A program made the translations under genes and the position numbers. A stretch of DNA of 13,770 nucleotides from Microbacteriaceae bacterium (lineage in GTDB: Bacteria; Actinomycetota; Actinomycetes; Actinomycetales; Microbacteriaceae), in contig JAGIAU010000035.1 in the NCBI GenBank assembly GCA_017744755.1, forward strand, positions 1 through 13,770, read 5' to 3'. Below are positions 13,282 to 13,770 of this stretch, one piece after another. Position 1 is the first letter of the stretch. Each line of letters begins with the position of its first letter. Below the pieces are notes generated by a model, which worked only from the letters and a program-made list of their open reading frames with translations, was not told the origin of the DNA and did no database searches.

Positions 13282-13581
13282 GTGCCGGTGATCGTGGTCG
13301 AAGTCATGCCCAAGCCCGAGCTGCTCGACCCCGCGGGGAAGGCCACCCTCGGAGCGCTCCGCCGCCTCGGCCACGGCGCGTTCTCCGCCGTCCGCATCGG
13401 GAAGCGCTTCGAGCTCACCGTCGACGGGCCGGTCACCGAGGCGGTCATCGGCGAGGCGCGCGCGCTCGCCCACGACCTCCTCGCGAACACCGTCATCGAG
13501 GACGTCGTCTCCGTCCACCTGCTGACGAGCGAGGACCTGCTCGACGAGCTCGACGTCACCGTCGCCGGCGAGACGCGCTGA
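13282..13581 (+). CDS. purS: FGAM synthase subunit PurS
   Basis: Small structural subunit that links PurQ to PurL in the FGAM synthase complex of Gram-positive and archaeal-type systems. It has 99 residues from GTG 13282. The sequence VVEVMPKPELLDPAGKATLG at the N-terminus, then IGKRFELTVDG near residues 39-49, is typical of actinobacterial PurS. The C-terminal tail of about 15 residues (LTSEDLLDELDVTVAGETR) makes it a little longer than the commonest 80-85-residue forms. Its neighbour purQ follows after 28 nt, and purL is expected beyond the window. An alternative frame overlapping this gene (13230-13613) is arginine-rich shadow sequence. Confidence 0.95.
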   Translation: MPVIVVEVMPKPELLDPAGKATLGALRRLGHGAFSAVRIGKRFELTVDGPVTEAVIGEARALAHDLLANTVIEDVVSVHLLTSEDLLDELDVTVAGETR

Positions 13582-13583
13582 CC

Positions 13584-13613
13584 ATGGGCCGCGACCAGAA
13601 GGGCGCCCAGTGA
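13584..13613 (+). other. Nine-residue mini reading frame whose stop overlaps the purQ start
   Basis: ATG 13584 opens the frame MGRDQKGAQ, which ends at TGA 13611-13613. That stop overlaps the purQ GTG (13610-13612) in the four bases GTGA, the arrangement seen in translationally coupled genes. The purQ ribosome binding site lies inside it. There is no strong ribosome binding site for the mini frame, so it may be chance. Confidence 0.3.
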
Positions 13614-13770
13614 GCAGGATCGGCGTCGTCACCTTCCCCGGCACGCTCGACGACCGGGACGCGGCTCGCGCCGTCCGCATCGCGGGCGCCGAGGCCGTGC
13701 CGCTCTGGCACGCCGATCACGACCTGCAGGGCGTCGACGCCGTCGTCCTGCCCGGCGGGTTCTCCTACGG
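13610..13770 (+). CDS. purQ: FGAM synthase glutaminase subunit PurQ, partial (N-terminus only)
   Basis: Class I glutamine amidotransferase subunit that supplies ammonia to PurL for FGAR to FGAM conversion. Only 53 codons are in the window; the catalytic Cys-His-Glu lie beyond the right edge. Starting at GTG 13610, the protein reads SRIGVVTFPGTLDDRDAARA, then the VDAVVLPGGFSYG segment that in PurQ precedes the nucleophile elbow. GAAGGG at 13598-13603, 6 nt before the GTG, is a sound ribosome binding site. It is the probable operon partner of purS. Confidence 0.95.
   Translation, partial: MSRIGVVTFPGTLDDRDAARAVRIAGAEAVPLWHADHDLQGVDAVVLPGGFSY

Noticed and set aside
13230..13613. 127-codon open frame overlapping purS
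   Set aside because: Arg/Pro-rich shadow of purS, which has clear family motifs in its own frame.

Overview
This is a very GC-rich window with mostly G/C third codon positions, several GTG starts and an actinobacterial purine gene set. The PurF/PurD/PurC/PurS/PurQ sequences, the sterol-carrier-family protein beside purD and the DUF3465 protein suggest a high-GC actinomycete. Micrococcales, probably Microbacteriaceae, is the best guess, made from memory of family context and not from a search.

Layout. (1) Positions 1-2059, minus strand: most of a large ATP-binding LuxR/MalT-type (LAL) regulator whose C-terminus lies outside the window. (2) A 166-bp divergent intergenic region. (3) 2226-5543, plus: a secreted, membrane-anchored surface protein with eight Ig-like choice-of-anchor-D (ASH/Hydin-like) modules, a Pro/Asp-rich stalk and a C-terminal membrane helix, followed by a strong intrinsic terminator. 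(4) 5601-5922: a gene-free stretch that may hold the relic of a small minus-strand gene. (5) 5923-7023, plus: a membrane-anchored coiled-coil protein with an extracytoplasmic C-terminal domain and no recognised family. (6) 7114-8571, plus: purF. (7) 8599-10502, minus: four small genes read right to left, namely a DUF3465 membrane protein, a sterol-carrier-family protein that overlaps it by 4 bp, a two-helix membrane protein and a PhnB-like VOC protein. (8) 10531-13770, plus: purD, purC, a small membrane protein, purS and the start of purQ.

Function. purF, purD, purC, purS and purQ supply steps 1, 2, the FGAM synthase step (with purL, presumably beyond the right edge) and the SAICAR step of de novo IMP synthesis. 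The plus-strand pur genes are not one tight operon. purC and purS each have a near-consensus -10 hexamer exactly 6 bp before a GTG start codon, as expected for leaderless transcripts, and each has an inverted repeat lying over the region where a -35 would be. purD and the divergent DUF3465 gene share only 28 bp, which contains two weaker -10-like hexamers placed the same way.

Most notable: the leaderless-looking pur promoters with adjoining palindromes; a palindromic-type repeat carried twice, in frame, inside the sterol-carrier-family gene; a perfect 23-bp hairpin downstream of it; and the alternating module organisation, with one cysteine pair per module, of the surface protein. I found no CRISPR array, rRNA, tRNA, insertion sequence or recognisable defence or biosynthetic cluster.
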